A DNA stretch of 64,000 nt from Hoylesella loescheii DSM 19665 = JCM 12249 = ATCC 15930 (GTDB taxonomy: Bacteria > Bacteroidota > Bacteroidia > Bacteroidales > Bacteroidaceae). How positions within the stretch are numbered: the stretch's first letter is position 1; each line of letters opens with the position of its first letter. The stretch is from contig NZ_KB899217.1 in the NCBI RefSeq assembly GCF_000378085.1, positions 62,001-126,000 of the forward strand, read 5' to 3'. Shown here piece by piece: positions 25,120 to 34,653 of the stretch. The translations under genes were made by a program, and so were the position numbers. Under the pieces are notes generated by a model. The model was not told where the DNA came from, did not search any database, and was given only the letters and a program-made list of their open reading frames with translations.

Positions 25120-27948
25120 ATGCGAAGAAAATCGTTAATTGCCCTGTTGCTGTTTGCCGTCATTTTTGTGACGGCAGGGGTTTATACACCCTTCGTGCAA
25201 CGAAAAAAGACGTCTAAGACGGCCGCTGAAAGGCAGGCCGACTCCATTCGGCGCGACTCGTTGGCACGCATTGCCAACGACACTACACGCATGGATTCGC
25301 TACAACGAGCCATCTATCGCCACAACAAACAAGTGGACGACTCCATCCGTCTTGACTCGATTAACCGACAAAAGAAGAACGGTATCGATGCGCCCGTGGT
25401 TTATTCGGGTAACGATTCGCTGGTTTACAACGCCGATACGAAGATGGCTTACCTCTATGGTACGGCCAAAGTGAAGTACGAAAACATGGACCTGGCCAGC
25501 GAACGCATACGTATCAGCACCGACAGTAGCGTGGTTCATGCCACTGGTGCACCTGATAGCACCGAGAAAGGGGGCATAAAAGGCAAGCCCGTATTTAACA
25601 TGGGGTCCGACAAATACAGTAGCGACACCATGGCCTTTAACTTCAAATCGAAGAAAGGGCTTATCAAAGAAGTGCACACACAGCAGCAAGAGGGTTTTCT
25701 TTTCGGTCAAAAGGCCAAGCGCGATGCCAACGGAGACATCTATCTTCAACACGGACGATACACCACTTGCGATAAAGATTGTCCCGACTTTTACATCGCT
25801 CTCTCTCGTGCAAAAGTGCGTCCGGGTAAGGATGTGACGTTCGGGCCCGCCTATTTGGTGGTGGCCGACGTGCCGTTACCCCTTGCCATACCCTACGGTT
25901 TCTTCCCTTTCACTAAGAAATTCAGTAGCGGCTTCATCATGCCTACTTACGGCGACGAGAGCGAACGCGGGTTTTATCTACGCGATATGGGTTATTATTT
26001 CGCCCTCGGCGACAAGTGGGACTTGAAGCTTCTCGGAGAAATCTACACCAAAGGTTCGTGGGGTTTCTCGGCCGCAACAAACTATCGCAAGCGCTATCGC
26101 TATAACGGCAGCTTCTATTTTAGCTACCAAAACACCAAGACGGGCGACAAAGGGCTACCCGATTACTCGTCGCAAACCAGCTTTAAGTTGCAATGGAGTC
26201 ACCGACAAGACCCAAAAGCCAACCCTTTCAGCGACCTTTCGGGAAGTGTTAACTTTGCCTCCACCAGCTACGAGCGCAACAACATGAACAGCCTTTACAA
26301 CCCGCAAGCGCTTACACAGAGTACCCGAACATCGTCGGTAAGTTGGAGTACGCGCTTTTCGAGCATCGGACTAACGCTCAGCGCAACGGGAAACCTATCG
26401 CAAAACATGCGCGACTCGAGCATCGCCCTTACCCTACCCGACCTCAATATCTCGATTGCACGCTTCAATCCCTTTAAGCGCAAGCACGCCGCAGGTAAGG
26501 AACGGTGGTACGAAAAGATTGCGGTGAGCTACACAGGACAATTAAGTAACTCGATAAACACGAAAGAAGACCGCCTGTTACGTTCGAATTTGGTAAAGGA
26601 TTGGCGTAACGGAATGATGCACAACATACCTGTTAGCGGGTCGTTTACCCTCTTCAACTATCTCAGTCTTAACCCCTCGCTGTCGTTTACCGACCGTATG
26701 TACACCAATAAGATCAACCGCTCGTGGGACATCGCTCAGCAAACAGAACGTCGCGACACAACTTACGGCTTCCATAACGTGTACGATTGGCGCATGAGTG
26801 TTTCGGCCAACACCAAGCTTTACGGCTTTTGGACACCCAGCCGAAAGCTGTTTGGCGATAAGATAGTGGCCATTCGCCACGTCATCACCCCACAAGTGAG
26901 TTTCAGTTACGCACCCGATTTCGGTTCAGCGCGTTACGGATACTACGCCACTTACCAAAAGACAGATGCGGCGGGTAACGTTTCGCTCGTTGAATACTCA
27001 CCTTTCGAGGGTTCACTCTTCGGTGTACCCGGACGGGGAAAGACTGGAAGCGTTTCGTTCGACATTGGAAACAACCTCGAAATGAAACTACGCTCCGACA
27101 AAGACTCAACTGGATTTAAGAAGATAAGCCTCATCGACGAACTAGGAGCATCGATGTCGTACAACATGGCAGCAGAAAGCAGACCGTGGAGTGACCTTAG
27201 TATGCGTCTAAGATTAAAGTGGTGGAAGAACTATACCTTCAGTATGAACGCCGTGTTTGCCACCTATGCCTACGAGTTAGATAAGGACGGAAACCCATAC
27301 GTGGGAACGCATACCGAATGGGGACGCGGTAGGTTCGGCCGATTCCAAGGCATGTCGCAAAACATTTCGTTTACTCTTACGCCCGAAAAGCTGGCTAAGC
27401 TGTTCGGCAAAAAGACGAAAGAAGACGACGATAAGAAACGAAACAAAAACGACGAAGGGCCAGACACGAACATAGAGAGTAACATTGACGACGACATGAT
27501 TGAGGGACAACGTGGCGCAAGCAACCCTAACAATGGCGGAAAGACCGAAACCGACGAAGACGGATACATGAAATTCTCGATGCCGTGGTCGCTAACCTTT
27601 GGTTATGGAGTAACGATGAGCGAGAACACCGACCGTTCTAAGTTCAACTACAAAACCATGCGCTACCCCTATAAGTTTACCCAAACGCTCAACATGAGCG
27701 GTAATATACGCCTGAGCGAGGGCTGGAACATCAGCTTCTCATCGGGTTACGACTTCGAAAACAAGAAGATATCCATGACCACGGCCTCGCTACAACGCGA
27801 CCTTCACTGTTTCAGCATGAGCTGTTCGGTGGTTTTGGCCCCATATACCAGCTATAATTTCACCTTCCGATGCAATGCTTCCACGCTTACCGATGCCCTT
27901 AAATACGACAAGCGTAGCGGCTATGGCAACGCTGTGCAATGGTATTAA
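25120..27948 (+). CDS. LptD-like LPS-assembly outer-membrane protein
   Basis: This 942-residue protein has an N-terminal membrane or signal segment, a charged linker (about 30-90), an OstA/LptA-like beta-jellyroll (about 100-230, LVYNADTKMAYLYGTAKVKYE) and a long beta-barrel with many aromatic strand ends. This is the Bacteroidetes form of LptD, which inserts lipopolysaccharide into the outer leaflet. CDKDCPDFYI supplies Cys residues in the linker region; LptD relatives use disulfides there, so this may be similar. An Asp/Lys/Asn-rich low-complexity loop lies at about 765-800. A -7-like TAATTTTG is at 25103-25110. The next gene begins 33 bp downstream on the same strand. Confidence 0.85.
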   Translation: MRRKSLIALLLFAVIFVTAGVYTPFVQRKKTSKTAAERQADSIRRDSLARIANDTTRMDSLQRAIYRHNKQVDDSIRLDSINRQKKNGIDAPVVYSGNDSLVYNADTKMAYLYGTAKVKYENMDLASERIRISTDSSVVHATGAPDSTEKGGIKGKPVFNMGSDKYSSDTMAFNFKSKKGLIKEVHTQQQEGFLFGQKAKRDANGDIYLQHGRYTTCDKDCPDFYIALSRAKVRPGKDVTFGPAYLVVADVPLPLAIPYGFFPFTKKFSSGFIMPTYGDESERGFYLRDMGYYFALGDKWDLKLLGEIYTKGSWGFSAATNYRKRYRYNGSFYFSYQNTKTGDKGLPDYSSQTSFKLQWSHRQDPKANPFSDLSGSVNFASTSYERNNMNSLYNPQALTQSTRTSSVSWSTRFSSIGLTLSATGNLSQNMRDSSIALTLPDLNISIARFNPFKRKHAAGKERWYEKIAVSYTGQLSNSINTKEDRLLRSNLVKDWRNGMMHNIPVSGSFTLFNYLSLNPSLSFTDRMYTNKINRSWDIAQQTERRDTTYGFHNVYDWRMSVSANTKLYGFWTPSRKLFGDKIVAIRHVITPQVSFSYAPDFGSARYGYYATYQKTDAAGNVSLVEYSPFEGSLFGVPGRGKTGSVSFDIGNNLEMKLRSDKDSTGFKKISLIDELGASMSYNMAAESRPWSDLSMRLRLKWWKNYTFSMNAVFATYAYELDKDGNPYVGTHTEWGRGRFGRFQGMSQNISFTLTPEKLAKLFGKKTKEDDDKKRNKNDEGPDTNIESNIDDDMIEGQRGASNPNNGGKTETDEDGYMKFSMPWSLTFGYGVTMSENTDRSKFNYKTMRYPYKFTQTLNMSGNIRLSEGWNISFSSGYDFENKKISMTTASLQRDLHCFSMSCSVVLAPYTSYNFTFRCNASTLTDALKYDKRSGYGNAVQWY

Positions 27949-27981
27949 GCTGGGTTAACAGCAGCAACTAAACATACAAAG

Positions 27982-29154
27982 ATGAAGAAAATAACGCGCG
28001 CTATACACCAGCCTTACAAGCGACGCGATGCCTACGATGCTCTAAGCATGCCCGTTTACAACGCCGTGGCCTACGAGTTTGACAATGCACAAACAATGTC
28101 CGACGTGTTTTGCGGTCACATCGCAGCTCCCGATTACTCGCGAGTGAGCAACCCAACAGTTGAAAACTTCGAACATCGAGTGAAAGGTATCACTGGAGCT
28201 ACAGATGTTATAGCTTTCAATTCGGGCATGGCAGCCATAAGCGCGGTATTTATCTCACTGGCCGAACAGGGTAAGAACATCGTCAGTTCGCATCACATGT
28301 TCGGCAATACCTACTCTCTGCTTACCTCTACGCTCAAGCGTTTCGGTGTGGAAGCGCGCCTTTGCGACCTCACTAAGCCTGCCGAAGTGGAACGCTTGTT
28401 AGACAATAACACTTGTTGCGTGTATTTAGAGATAATGTCCAACCCACAATTGGAAGTGGCAGACATACCCGTATTGGCTGCACTAGCCCACCAACGAGGC
28501 ATACCTTTGATTGCCGACACCACACTTATTCCCTTTACAGAGTTCTCGGCAAAGACTCTCGGCGTGGACGCCGAAGTGGTTTCTAGCACCAAATACATTA
28601 GTGGCGGGGCAACGTCTTTGGGCGGATTGGTAATTGATTACGGCACATACGAGCGCTTGGGACGCACCCTTCGTGGTGAATTGCTCTTTAATTTCGGCGC
28701 CTACATGACCCCACAAGCGGCCTATCTGCAAACAATTGGCCTGGAAGTGCTCGATGCACGCTATCGCATACAAGCAGCAAACGCTCTCGAATTGGCACGT
28801 CGCATGCAGACATTACCGCAGATTAAGCGAGTAAACTACGTGGGACTGCCCGACAATCCCTATCACGAGCTGGCGAAAAGACAATTTGGCAACACGGCTG
28901 GCGCAATGATAACCATCGATTTGGAGAGTAAAGAGGCATGCTTCGATATGATTAACAAGCTTAAACTCATTCATCGCGCCACCAACCTTTTCGACAATCG
29001 CACACTCGCTATTCATCCTGCTAGCACCATTTACGGTTCGTACTCGGCCAAAGAACGCCAAGAAATGGACGTATTGGACACAACTATCCGACTTAGCATT
29101 GGATTAGAAGACGTGGACGACTTGATGGAAGACATCAGACAAGCGTTGGACTAA
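27982..29154 (+). CDS. Cys/Met-metabolism PLP enzyme (methionine gamma-lyase / O-acetylhomoserine sulfhydrylase type)
   Basis: This 390-residue fold-type I PLP enzyme of the trans-sulfuration family has FNSGMAAISAVF for cofactor phosphate binding, IADTT with the PLP Asp, and the Schiff-base Lys in VSSTKYISGGATS. Family members catalyse gamma-elimination or gamma-replacement on methionine, homocysteine or O-acetylhomoserine. I cannot separate methionine gamma-lyase from sulfhydrylase by eye. The gene lies 33 bp after the LptD-like gene and 224 bp before a PatB-type C-S lyase. Both could release volatile sulfur compounds, so the pair hints at sulfur amino-acid breakdown. Confidence 0.85.
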   Translation: MKKITRAIHQPYKRRDAYDALSMPVYNAVAYEFDNAQTMSDVFCGHIAAPDYSRVSNPTVENFEHRVKGITGATDVIAFNSGMAAISAVFISLAEQGKNIVSSHHMFGNTYSLLTSTLKRFGVEARLCDLTKPAEVERLLDNNTCCVYLEIMSNPQLEVADIPVLAALAHQRGIPLIADTTLIPFTEFSAKTLGVDAEVVSSTKYISGGATSLGGLVIDYGTYERLGRTLRGELLFNFGAYMTPQAAYLQTIGLEVLDARYRIQAANALELARRMQTLPQIKRVNYVGLPDNPYHELAKRQFGNTAGAMITIDLESKEACFDMINKLKLIHRATNLFDNRTLAIHPASTIYGSYSAKERQEMDVLDTTIRLSIGLEDVDDLMEDIRQALD

Positions 29155-29316
29155 CTCGTTGGTAAAGGAGTCAGAAGGTTACGATTGAGGTGTTAAGCCA
29201 GATGCCTAGCTGCAATATTCAATGCTTCTGCTAGTAAACTAGAAAGGCTAAAAAAGACAAGTAAAACTTGCTAACTCATTAGTCCACAAACATAATTATT
29301 AATTCATAACGACAAC

Positions 29317-29367
29317 AACAAAGCATATCACTCCCCTCTCCTCTTGGAGAAGCACTGGGGGTGAGGC
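29317..29367. repeat. ~52-bp hairpin repeat (copy 1)
   Basis: The sequence runs from AACAAAGCATATCACTCCCC to GGGGGTGAGGC, with a CTCC-rich / GGAG-rich foldback. Copies are at 32904-32956 and 39601-39652. The 3' end lies just upstream of the PatB-type gene, and an in-frame GTG at 29361 inside the repeat could be mistaken for its start. Confidence 0.8.
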
Positions 29368-29378
29368 CGATAATCATT

Positions 29379-30557
29379 ATGCAAAACTACAACTTCGACC
29401 AAATAATCGACCGCAAAGGAAGCGGCTGTATCAAGCACGATACCCTAAAACCACGTTGGGGACGCGACGACCTTTTACCCCTTTGGGTGGCCGATATGGA
29501 TTTTGCCACGCCACCTTTTATCGTCGATGCCTTGCGCAAACGACTGGAACATCCCATCTTCGGCTACACCGCTACACCCGATGAGCTATGGCAATGCATC
29601 ATCGATTGGCAACAACGCCTGCACCAATGGCAGGTGCAACGCGAATGGCTAACCTTCATTCCCGGCATTGTTAAGGGCATTGGCTTCGTGGTTAATGTGT
29701 TTACGCAGCCTGGCGAAAAGGTCATTATACAGCCACCCGTGTACCATCCGTTCCGCCTTACGCCACTAGCCAACGGACGCGAAGTGGTACTTAACCCTCT
29801 AAAACGCAATGTCGACGGCTATTACGAGATGGATTTCGACAACCTTGAGGCCGTATGCGACGAGCAATGCAAGGTCTTTGTGCTGTGCAACCCTCACAAT
29901 CCAGCGGGTCAAACATGGTCTAAAGCCACGCTGCAACGCCTTGCCGACTTCTGTTACGAACACAACCTCATCGTGATTAGCGATGAGATACACGCCGACA
30001 TGCCTTTGTTTGATAACCGCCACACACCCTTTGCCACCGTGAGCGACCGTGCAGCAGACATTTCCATCACCTTTGGCGCACCCTCTAAAACCTTCAACAT
30101 AGCAGGCATTGTCAGTTCGTTTGCCATCGTTCCCAATGCGCAATTGCGCACCAAATTCTTCCGTTGGCTCTCGGCAAACGAGTTAGACGCCCCCACCATC
30201 TTTGCTCCCATAGCCACCATTGCGGCCTATACGCAAGGCGACGAATGGCGCAAGCAGATGTTGAAATATATTGAAGGCAACGTGCTTTTCGTAGAAGAGT
30301 ATTGCAAAAAGCATATTCCTGGGGTTAAACCGCTACGTCCGCAAGCCAGTTTCTTAGTGTGGCTCGACTTCACCGAACTGAAACTGAACCACGCACAATT
30401 GCTAGACCTATGCGTAGACAAGGCCTGTTTGGCCATGAACGATGGTGAAATGTTTGGCCCTGGTGGTGAATCGCACATGCGATTAAATGTGGGTACAACT
30501 CGCGCCATACTTCAACAGGCTATGGAACAATTGGCCGTGGCCGTGCATAACATTTAG
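29379..30557 (+). CDS. PatB/MalY-type cystathionine beta-lyase (C-S lyase)
   Basis: This 392-residue aminotransferase-like PLP enzyme has PLWVADMDFATPP near the N terminus, LCNPHNPAGQTW, VISDEIHADM with the PLP Asp, the Schiff-base Lys in FGAPSKTFNIAG and a C-terminal MRLNVGTTRAIL with the carboxylate-binding Arg. PatB/MalY enzymes cleave the C-S bond of cystathionine or cysteine, giving homocysteine or hydrogen sulfide. The ATG at 29379 is chosen because an upstream GTG lies inside an interspersed repeat and the family N terminus begins around MQNYNFDQIIDR. A hairpin terminator follows at 30586-30621. Confidence 0.92.
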   Translation: MQNYNFDQIIDRKGSGCIKHDTLKPRWGRDDLLPLWVADMDFATPPFIVDALRKRLEHPIFGYTATPDELWQCIIDWQQRLHQWQVQREWLTFIPGIVKGIGFVVNVFTQPGEKVIIQPPVYHPFRLTPLANGREVVLNPLKRNVDGYYEMDFDNLEAVCDEQCKVFVLCNPHNPAGQTWSKATLQRLADFCYEHNLIVISDEIHADMPLFDNRHTPFATVSDRAADISITFGAPSKTFNIAGIVSSFAIVPNAQLRTKFFRWLSANELDAPTIFAPIATIAAYTQGDEWRKQMLKYIEGNVLFVEEYCKKHIPGVKPLRPQASFLVWLDFTELKLNHAQLLDLCVDKACLAMNDGEMFGPGGESHMRLNVGTTRAILQQAMEQLAVAVHNI

Positions 30558-30585
30558 AAAACCATCCTAAAAAAGGTACAGATAC

Positions 30586-30621
30586 AAAAGTGGAGAGTTG
30601 CCAACGCAACCCTCCACTTTT
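30586..30621 (+). terminator. Bidirectional terminator between PatB-type and AlkD-type genes
   Basis: AAAAGTGGAG (30586-30595) pairs with CTCCACTTTT (30612-30621), with an inner GTTG / CAAC stem. It lies between two convergent genes and could serve both. Confidence 0.8.
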
Positions 30622-30641
30622 CTATATCAACCCTTAACACG

Positions 30642-31346
30642 TCACCCTTTGCGCATAAAGTGCTTACGTTCTTCGGGCGAAAACTTCTCGATGGCATAGC
30701 GCAACATGGTTCGTGGCATCTCCAATCGATGTTTTTCCACAAACAAGCGAAGTCTTTCCACATCGCGTTTGCCTGCTTCGCGCAACATCCAACCGATAGC
30801 CTTGTGCATCAAGTCGTGCTTATGCCCCATCATTTTCTCAGCCATGGCGTAAGTATCGTCTAGTTGTTCTTGCCTGATAAAGGCATAAGTAGACACCATC
30901 GCGATGCGATTATCCCATAACAAAGGGCTTTCGGCTAGTCGATAGAGCAAGTCGCGGGGCTTGTCTAGCAAGTAGGTGCCGATGGTTTCCCATGCGGCGA
31001 GGTCCACGAGGTCCCAATTGTTGATGTATTGGGTATTGCTTAAATAGAAATCCACAAGCTCCTTGCGTTTCGTTTCATCGCCTTTATTAAACTGAATGGT
31101 CAGAATAAACAAAGCGCAAAGGCGCACTTCGTGCCACTCCGACTGAATAAGCCGTTGCAAATCGACCTTTTCCACGCCAGCATGAGCCTTAGCCACACGG
31201 CGTGTTTCAGGTACAGTAACCCCCAAAAAGCGGTCGTTCTCGCCGTATTGTCCCTTTCCTGTCTTGAAAAAATAGCTCAAATGCGCAGCCTTCTCTGCGC
31301 TCCCAAGGGCCTTCAATTCGCTGGTAATGGTGCCTGTTATGTTCAT
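30642..31346 (-). CDS. AlkD-like DNA alkylation repair protein
   Basis: The 234-residue all-helical HEAT-like repeat protein belongs to the AlkC/AlkD family of DNA glycosylases that remove bulky or charged N-alkylated bases. Visible family features are FLGVTVPETRRVAK, NNWDLVDLAAWETIG and SPLLWDNRIAMVSTYAFIR, which carry the Trp and Asp expected in the lesion-binding cleft, plus HDLMHKAIGWMLREAGKR. Length matches AlkD. It converges with the PatB-type gene and is read away from mnmA. No other repair gene is adjacent. Confidence 0.88.
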   Translation of the reverse strand: MNITGTITSELKALGSAEKAAHLSYFFKTGKGQYGENDRFLGVTVPETRRVAKAHAGVEKVDLQRLIQSEWHEVRLCALFILTIQFNKGDETKRKELVDFYLSNTQYINNWDLVDLAAWETIGTYLLDKPRDLLYRLAESPLLWDNRIAMVSTYAFIRQEQLDDTYAMAEKMMGHKHDLMHKAIGWMLREAGKRDVERLRLFVEKHRLEMPRTMLRYAIEKFSPEERKHFMRKG

Positions 31347-31582
31347 CGTGTGCGTGTATTTGGTTCACTATCTGGGTGAAAACATACAACAAAGTTAACG
31401 CATAAAACGCTAAATCACGAACATGGTTGGTTTTAAATAATCCCTCAGATCGTTTTTTAGGTTTTATTCATCCTGTCTTCTGTATATGTTTTCCCAATGT
31501 TTACCCCTTGTTATGGCGCTTGTCAACAGGCAAAACAGCGTTAAACATACACCCAAAGACTGGCAATACGCCGATTTTTAGC

Positions 31583-31590
31583 TATCTTTG
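31583..31590 (+). promoter_or_regulatory. -7 element directly ahead of mnmA
   Basis: TATCTTTG ends 5 bp before the mnmA ATG. Transcription normally begins a few bases after this element, so the mRNA would start at or next to the start codon. The -33 match is poor. Confidence 0.55.
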
Positions 31591-31595
31591 CAACC

Positions 31596-32672
31596 ATGAA
31601 CATCGAAGAATTGCAGGGAAAAAAGATAGCCGTTCTGCTCTCGGGAGGGGTAGATAGCTCGGTGGTGGTGTACGAGTTTAACCGACTTGGACTGCATCCC
31701 GACTGCTTTTACATCAAGATTGGGCCCGAAGAAGTTGAAGAATGGGATTGCGCTTCAGAAGAAGACTTGGAGATGGCTACTGCAGTGGCCAAGCGTTTTG
31801 GCTGCAAACTAGAGGTGGTTGACTGTCATAAGGAGTATTGGGAACAAGTTACGCGCTACACGATGGATAAGGTGAAGGCGGGATTTACACCTAACCCCGA
31901 CGTGATGTGCAACCGATTGATTAAGTTTGGCGCGTTTCATGAGAAGCGCGGACACGAATACGACCTCATCGCAACGGGACATTATGCCCAAACGGAATGG
32001 ATTGATGGCAAGAAATGGCTGGTTACGAGTCCCGACCCAGTGAAAGACCAGACCGACTTCCTTGCGCAAATATACGATTGGCAACTGCAAAAGGCCATCT
32101 TTCCCATTGGTCATTACCAAAAGGGAGAGGTGAGAGAGATTGCCGAACGCGAACATCTTATCAACGCCAAACGTAAAGATAGCCAAGGCATTTGTTTTCT
32201 TGGCAAGATTAATTATAATGATTACATCCGCCGTTTTCTTGGCGAAAACCCAGGCGAAGTGCTGGAACTGGAAACGGAAAAGAAGATCGGCATGCACCGC
32301 GGACTGTGGTTTCACACCATTGGTCAGCGTCACGGACTAGGCTTTGGCGGTGGTCCTTGGTATGCGGTAAAGAAAGATGTAGAACGTAACGTGCTGTTCG
32401 TAAGCAAGGGTTACGAACCTGCCACAGCTTATAAGCAAGACTTTAAGGTGCGCGACTTACACCTATTGACAGCTCCCCTCGATGGTCTTGACGTTACTTT
32501 TAAGATTAGGCACACGCCCGAATATCATCGCGCACAGCTCGAACCACTGCCCGATGGTGGCTATATCGTGCATGCCGAAACGCCAATGCAAGGTGTTGCG
32601 CCCGGTCAGTTCTGCGTTATCTACGATAAAGAACACCATCGCTGCTTCGGCTCTGCTGAAATAGCATGGTGA
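31596..32672 (+). CDS. mnmA: tRNA-specific 2-thiouridylase
   Basis: MnmA puts sulfur on U34 of tRNAs for Lys, Glu and Gln. The 358-residue product has the PP-loop SGGVDSSVVVYEF at the N terminus, the catalytic Cys in PDVMCNRLIKFG and the second Cys in KDSQGICFLG, followed by the HTIGQRHGLGFGGG region and the C-terminal beta-barrel. All key residues are present. The ATG at 31596 is only 5 bp from a TATCTTTG -7 element, pointing to a leaderless or nearly leaderless transcript. A repeat-filled region follows. Confidence 0.94.
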   Translation: MNIEELQGKKIAVLLSGGVDSSVVVYEFNRLGLHPDCFYIKIGPEEVEEWDCASEEDLEMATAVAKRFGCKLEVVDCHKEYWEQVTRYTMDKVKAGFTPNPDVMCNRLIKFGAFHEKRGHEYDLIATGHYAQTEWIDGKKWLVTSPDPVKDQTDFLAQIYDWQLQKAIFPIGHYQKGEVREIAEREHLINAKRKDSQGICFLGKINYNDYIRRFLGENPGEVLELETEKKIGMHRGLWFHTIGQRHGLGFGGGPWYAVKKDVERNVLFVSKGYEPATAYKQDFKVRDLHLLTAPLDGLDVTFKIRHTPEYHRAQLEPLPDGGYIVHAETPMQGVAPGQFCVIYDKEHHRCFGSAEIAW

Positions 32673-32903
32673 GTTTATGAGTTTTTGAGTTTCTAAGTTT
32701 TTGAGTTTGGGGTGACGTTGTGATGGAAATGCTTACGCAAAGAGATGGTAAGCGTGGTGAGTTTATAAGGTTGTGAGCTTCTAAATTCGTGAGTTTCGGA
32801 GTGAAAACCTTTTTAGTTCGCGTGGATGTAAGGTTATGAGAACTAGGGCTCGTAAGGTTATCAGCCTTTAATTTAATGAGCCTGAAACCATACAAGTGTT
32901 GAA
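32673..32903. repeat. 'gagtttttgag' repeat tract after mnmA
   Basis: Degenerate GAGTTT(A/T)TGAG and GTAAGGTTATGAG repeats fill about 32668-32880. No gene is seen. The tract leads into a copy of the ~52-bp hairpin repeat. Confidence 0.65.
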
Positions 32904-32956
32904 ACAGCAAGGCATATCACTCCCCTCTCCCCTTGGAGAGGGGCTGGGGGTGAGGC
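32904..32956. repeat. ~52-bp hairpin repeat (copy 2)
   Basis: This is the best-preserved copy, with a 9-bp perfect stem (CCCCTCTCC / GGAGAGGGG) and then CTGGGGGTGAGGC. It ends directly at the rsgA stop codon. Confidence 0.85.
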
Positions 32957-32957
32957 T

Positions 32958-33890
32958 TTAATACGCCTCCCTATACTTGCCTTCGTCCTTATCTTCAAGC
33001 ATGTTAAGGTACGATTGGTAGCGACTTTGGGCAATATAATGGTCGTTTAAGGCCTGCAACACCGCGCAACCTGGTTCGTGCGTGTGCGTGCAGTTGTTAA
33101 AACGGCAATCTTTGGAAAACGCAAATATCTCTTTGAAATAGCTGCTTAGCTCGGTGCGTTCGATGTCGAACGTGCCAAAGCCTTTGATACCTGGTGTGTC
33201 GATAACCCACCCACTCTCGGGCAATTCCAACATTTCGCTGAACGTGGTGGTATGCATTCCCGCGTTGTGAGCATTCGATATTTCGGCCGTTTTCAGGTTT
33301 GCCGTGGGCAAAAGGCGGTTAATCAGGGTAGACTTCCCCACCCCGCTATTGCCACTTAAAAGCGAAATGCGACCTTTAAGCAAAGCGCGCACCTCGTCAA
33401 CACCTGCTCCCGTCTCGGCCGAAATGGCCAAACAGTGGTAACCAACCGTCTCGTAGAGGTTTATCACCATCTGTTGGTAGCGCATTTCGTCGTCGTCAAG
33501 CAAGTCGGTTTTATTAAACACCAGCACAACAGGTATGCGATAGGCCTCGGCCGAGGCCAAAAAGCGGTCGATAAAGGTTGTGGAGGTTTGCGGTCGGTTA
33601 ATGGTTACGATGAGCAAAGCCTGATCGATGTTTGCAGCAAGAATGTGACTCTGCTTCGAAAGATTAGACGACTTGCGTATGATATAGTTCTTACGGTCAT
33701 CAATCGCCGAGATAAAGGCCGTGCCCTCTTGGTTGGTTACAAGCTGAACACGGTCGCCCACCGCCACAGGGGATGTGCTACGTATGCCTTTAAGCCTGAA
33801 ATTGCCCTTTATCTTACTGTCGACAATCCGCCCATCGTCGGTTTTCACCGTGTACCAACTGCCCGTATTCTTTATTACCAGTCCTTGCAT
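32958..33890 (-). CDS. rsgA: Ribosome small-subunit-dependent GTPase A
   Basis: RsgA is a circularly permuted GTPase that helps mature the 30S subunit. The 310-residue protein has an N-terminal OB-fold (about 1-70), then G4 (VFNKTDLL), G1 ([15 protein letters not shown]) and G3 (DTPGIKGFG) in permuted order. The C-terminal zinc knuckle is [14 protein letters not shown]. Length and motifs are complete. It lies 20 bp downstream of frr on the same strand, so the two translation genes form an operon. Confidence 0.94.
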   Translation of the reverse strand: MQGLVIKNTGSWYTVKTDDGRIVDSKIKGNFRLKGIRSTSPVAVGDRVQLVTNQEGTAFISAIDDRKNYIIRKSSNLSKQSHILAANIDQALLIVTINRPQTSTTFIDRFLASAEAYRIPVVLVFNKTDLLDDDEMRYQQMVINLYETVGYHCLAISAETGAGVDEVRALLKGRISLLSGNSGVGKSTLINRLLPTANLKTAEISNAHNAGMHTTTFSEMLELPESGWVIDTPGIKGFGTFDIERTELSSYFKEIFAFSKDCRFNNCTHTHEPGCAVLQALNDHYIAQSRYQSYLNMLEDKDEGKYREAY

Positions 33891-33910
33891 GTTGTGCCTT
33901 TGGCGCGGTA

Positions 33911-34471
33911 TTAAACCGTCATTATCTCCTTATTCTTGGCTTCAAGCAGTTCGTCAATCTTCTTGATGAACTTATCGTGCAGCTTTTGGAGTTTATCTTC
34001 GGCGTCTTTTTCGTTGTCTTCCGACAATCCGTCCTTGATGGCCTTCTTCAGTTTATCCTTTATTTCGGCACGCACATTACGCACTTCAATCTTGGTTTTC
34101 TCACCAATCTTGTTGCATTGCTTGGCCAGTTCGCGACGGCGTTCTTCGGTTGGCTGCGGTATTCCAAGGCGAATCACCTCGCCATTGTTCTCGGGTGTGA
34201 TGCCCACATCACTGTCCATAATGGCCTTTTCAATGTCGCGAATGGCTTTCTTATCAAAGGGTTTGATGGCGATGGTACGTGCATCGGGTGCCGAAACGTT
34301 AGCCACTTGGTTCAGCGGAACGGTCATTCCGTACGATTCAACACGCACGCCATCGAGTATAGCCACGTTGGCTCTACCGGCACGAACACGCGACAATTGC
34401 TCTTCAAGATACATCGCCGCCATCTCCATGCGGTCTTGCGCATCCTGTAATGCTTCATTTACGTCTATCAT
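33911..34471 (-). CDS. frr: Ribosome recycling factor
   Basis: Frr, together with EF-G, splits the post-termination ribosome. The 186-residue protein has the expected length and the sequence features [35 protein letters not shown] and [19 protein letters not shown]. It is the first gene of an frr-rsgA pair, with a consensus promoter 30 bp upstream (34532-34501 on the minus strand). Confidence 0.95.
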   Translation of the reverse strand: MIDVNEALQDAQDRMEMAAMYLEEQLSRVRAGRANVAILDGVRVESYGMTVPLNQVANVSAPDARTIAIKPFDKKAIRDIEKAIMDSDVGITPENNGEVIRLGIPQPTEERRRELAKQCNKIGEKTKIEVRNVRAEIKDKLKKAIKDGLSEDNEKDAEDKLQKLHDKFIKKIDELLEAKNKEIMTV

Positions 34472-34500
34472 AATACTTGGTTCTTAATTGTTTTAAAGCA

Positions 34501-34532
34501 CAAATTTAGAGAATTATCGCCAATAACCCAAA
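34501..34532 (-). promoter_or_regulatory. Promoter of the frr-rsgA operon
   Basis: On the minus strand TTTG (34532-34529), a 20-bp spacer and TAAATTTG (34508-34501) fit the lineage consensus, 30 bp ahead of the frr start. Confidence 0.8.
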
Positions 34533-34653
34533 TTGTTTGACCCAAAAAAGCGGTTCAACACACGTTTTCTAGCATAACGCTTGTTTTTCGCTCGCATGTA
34601 CAATATATATAGGCTGTGCACGTTTAAAAAGAAATTTAAGACCGAAACAGGAC

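Noticed and set aside
29361..29378. Upstream GTG start for the PatB-type gene
   Set aside because: It lies inside an interspersed hairpin repeat; the family N terminus begins at the ATG at 29379.
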